A stretch of DNA of 64,000 nucleotides from Streptomyces griseiscabiei (GTDB lineage: Bacteria; Actinomycetota; Actinomycetes; Streptomycetales; Streptomycetaceae). Positions 63,373 through 64,000 of the stretch are shown piece by piece; position 1 is the first letter of the stretch; the number at the start of each line of letters is the position of its first letter. The position numbers and the translations under genes are program-made. Under the pieces are notes generated by a model, which did no database searches, was not told the DNA's origin, and was given only the letters and a program-made list of their open reading frames with translations. The DNA lies in the NCBI RefSeq assembly GCF_020010925.1, contig NZ_JAGJBZ010000001.1:1054001-1118000 (forward strand), read 5' to 3'.

Positions 63373-64000
63373 GCGCGGCGCTCCTTCCGGAAGGTGCTGA
63401 TCAGGTACGGGATGATCACGACGAGCGAGATCAGCAGGAGGACGACCGCGATCGCCGACCCGTATCCGATCCGGCTGGACTCACCGATGATGTTGCTGGT
63501 CACGAGGATCGACAGCAGTTCGGTGCCCTGGGCTCCGCCGTTGAAGACGAAGACGAGGTCGAAGGCGCGCAGGGCCTCGATGATGGTGACGACCAGGACG
63601 ACCGTGTTGGTGGGGCGCAGCGTCGGGAAGATGACGTTCTTGAAGGTCTGCCACTCGTTGGCGCCGTCGAGGGAGGACGCCTCGCGCAGCGAGGGGTCGA
63701 CGCCCTTCAGGCCGGCCAGGTAGAGGATCATCATGTAGCCGGTGTGACGCCAGGACGCGGCGATGAGAATGGCCCAGAGGTTGAGGTCCGGGTCGCCGAT
63801 CCAGTCGATGTACTTGCCGGGCTCGTTGGCGCCGATCAGGCTGTTGATCAGGCCGGTGTCCGGGTTGTAGACGAGCTGCCAGACGAAGCCGATGACGGCC
63901 ATGGAGAGCACGACGGGCAGGAAGAACGCCGTCTGGTAGACCCGGCTGAACCGGATCTTCTTGTCCAGCTGCACGGCCAGGAACAGGCCCATGGGCGTCG
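63369..64000 (-). CDS. Sugar ABC permease, MalF type (runs off right edge)
   Basis: At least 210 codons; the frame continues past 64000 (the Met at 63992 is probably internal to the first membrane helices). Helices and the EAA loop LREASSLDGANEWQTFKNVI are clear. The solute-binding protein and regulator of this operon are expected just beyond the window. Substrate inferred from the downstream galactosidases. Confidence 0.9.
   Translation of the reverse strand, partial: TPMGLFLAVQLDKKIRFSRVYQTAFFLPVVLSMAVIGFVWQLVYNPDTGLINSLIGANEPGKYIDWIGDPDLNLWAILIAASWRHTGYMMILYLAGLKGVDPSLREASSLDGANEWQTFKNVIFPTLRPTNTVVLVVTIIEALRAFDLVFVFNGGAQGTELLSILVTSNIIGESSRIGYGSAIAVVLLLISLVVIIPYLISTFRKERRA

Noticed and set aside
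1..64000. Phage, integrative element or antibiotic gene cluster
   Set aside because: No integrase, transposase, att site, PKS or multimodular NRPS genes seen; the only biosynthetic cluster is the known desferrioxamine locus.

Overview
The window is 64 kb of very GC-rich DNA with the codon bias, dense unidirectional operons and gene order of a Streptomyces chromosome. From memory, the order leucine catabolism (accD-accC-hmgL-acdH), desEF-desABCD, hexosaminidase, glmS, adpA, ornA, cebR-cebEFG-bglC matches the core region around SCO2770-SCO2800 of S. coelicolor. It therefore looks like conserved core chromosome rather than a genomic island. I see no phage, transposase, CRISPR array or rRNA.

Layout. 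1-11.2 kb: the tail of a LuxR-type regulator, then mostly secreted or membrane single genes (phytase-like esterase, class A serine hydrolase, DUF4180, PAP2 phosphatase, endonuclease I, GT39 glycosyltransferase, FG-GAP protein, alpha/beta-hydrolase), with a 21-bp minisatellite at 1.6-1.85 kb. 11.3-17.9 kb: a TetR gene, then a guanidino-compound operon (sodium:solute symporter, ureohydrolase, TPP enzyme) divergent from a PucR regulator. 18-22.1 kb: a putative phosphatase, thioesterase II, an LCAD-like acyl-CoA dehydrogenase and a PIN-type toxin-antitoxin pair. 22.1-28.5 kb: TetR regulator divergent from a four-gene leucine/isovalerate catabolic operon. 28.8-36.2 kb: the complete desferrioxamine locus with two iron boxes. 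36.5-43 kb: beta-N-acetylhexosaminidase with a DasR-like site, DUF4429 gene, metallophosphatase, small ORF and GlmS. 43.2-47.2 kb: universal stress protein, a membrane protein, adpA with its TTA codon, oligoribonuclease, tRNA-His. 47.2-50 kb: lipoprotein, degenerate kinase-like protein, a small conserved protein and a small GntR regulator. 50-56.6 kb: the cellobiose/cellotriose uptake locus cebR-cebEFG-bglC with two CebR operators. 56.7-58.8 kb: VapBC, GNAT, NUDIX and a small protein. 59-64 kb: a galactoside operon (two ABC permeases, GH36 alpha-galactosidase, GH42 beta-galactosidase) running off the right edge.

How the parts fit. Much of the window concerns scavenging: iron (des), cello-oligosaccharides (ceb/bglC), galactosides (GH36/GH42), GlcNAc polymers (GH20 plus GlmS), guanidino compounds and branched-chain acyl-CoAs, next to the developmental regulator AdpA. 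Neither sugar importer carries its own ATPase, as expected if both use the shared Streptomyces ATPase MsiK encoded elsewhere. The main structural curiosity is a family of long intergenic inverted repeats. One copy holds the minisatellite in its loop, two flank des genes, and a half-copy appears to have been read through in frame inside the PucR gene.
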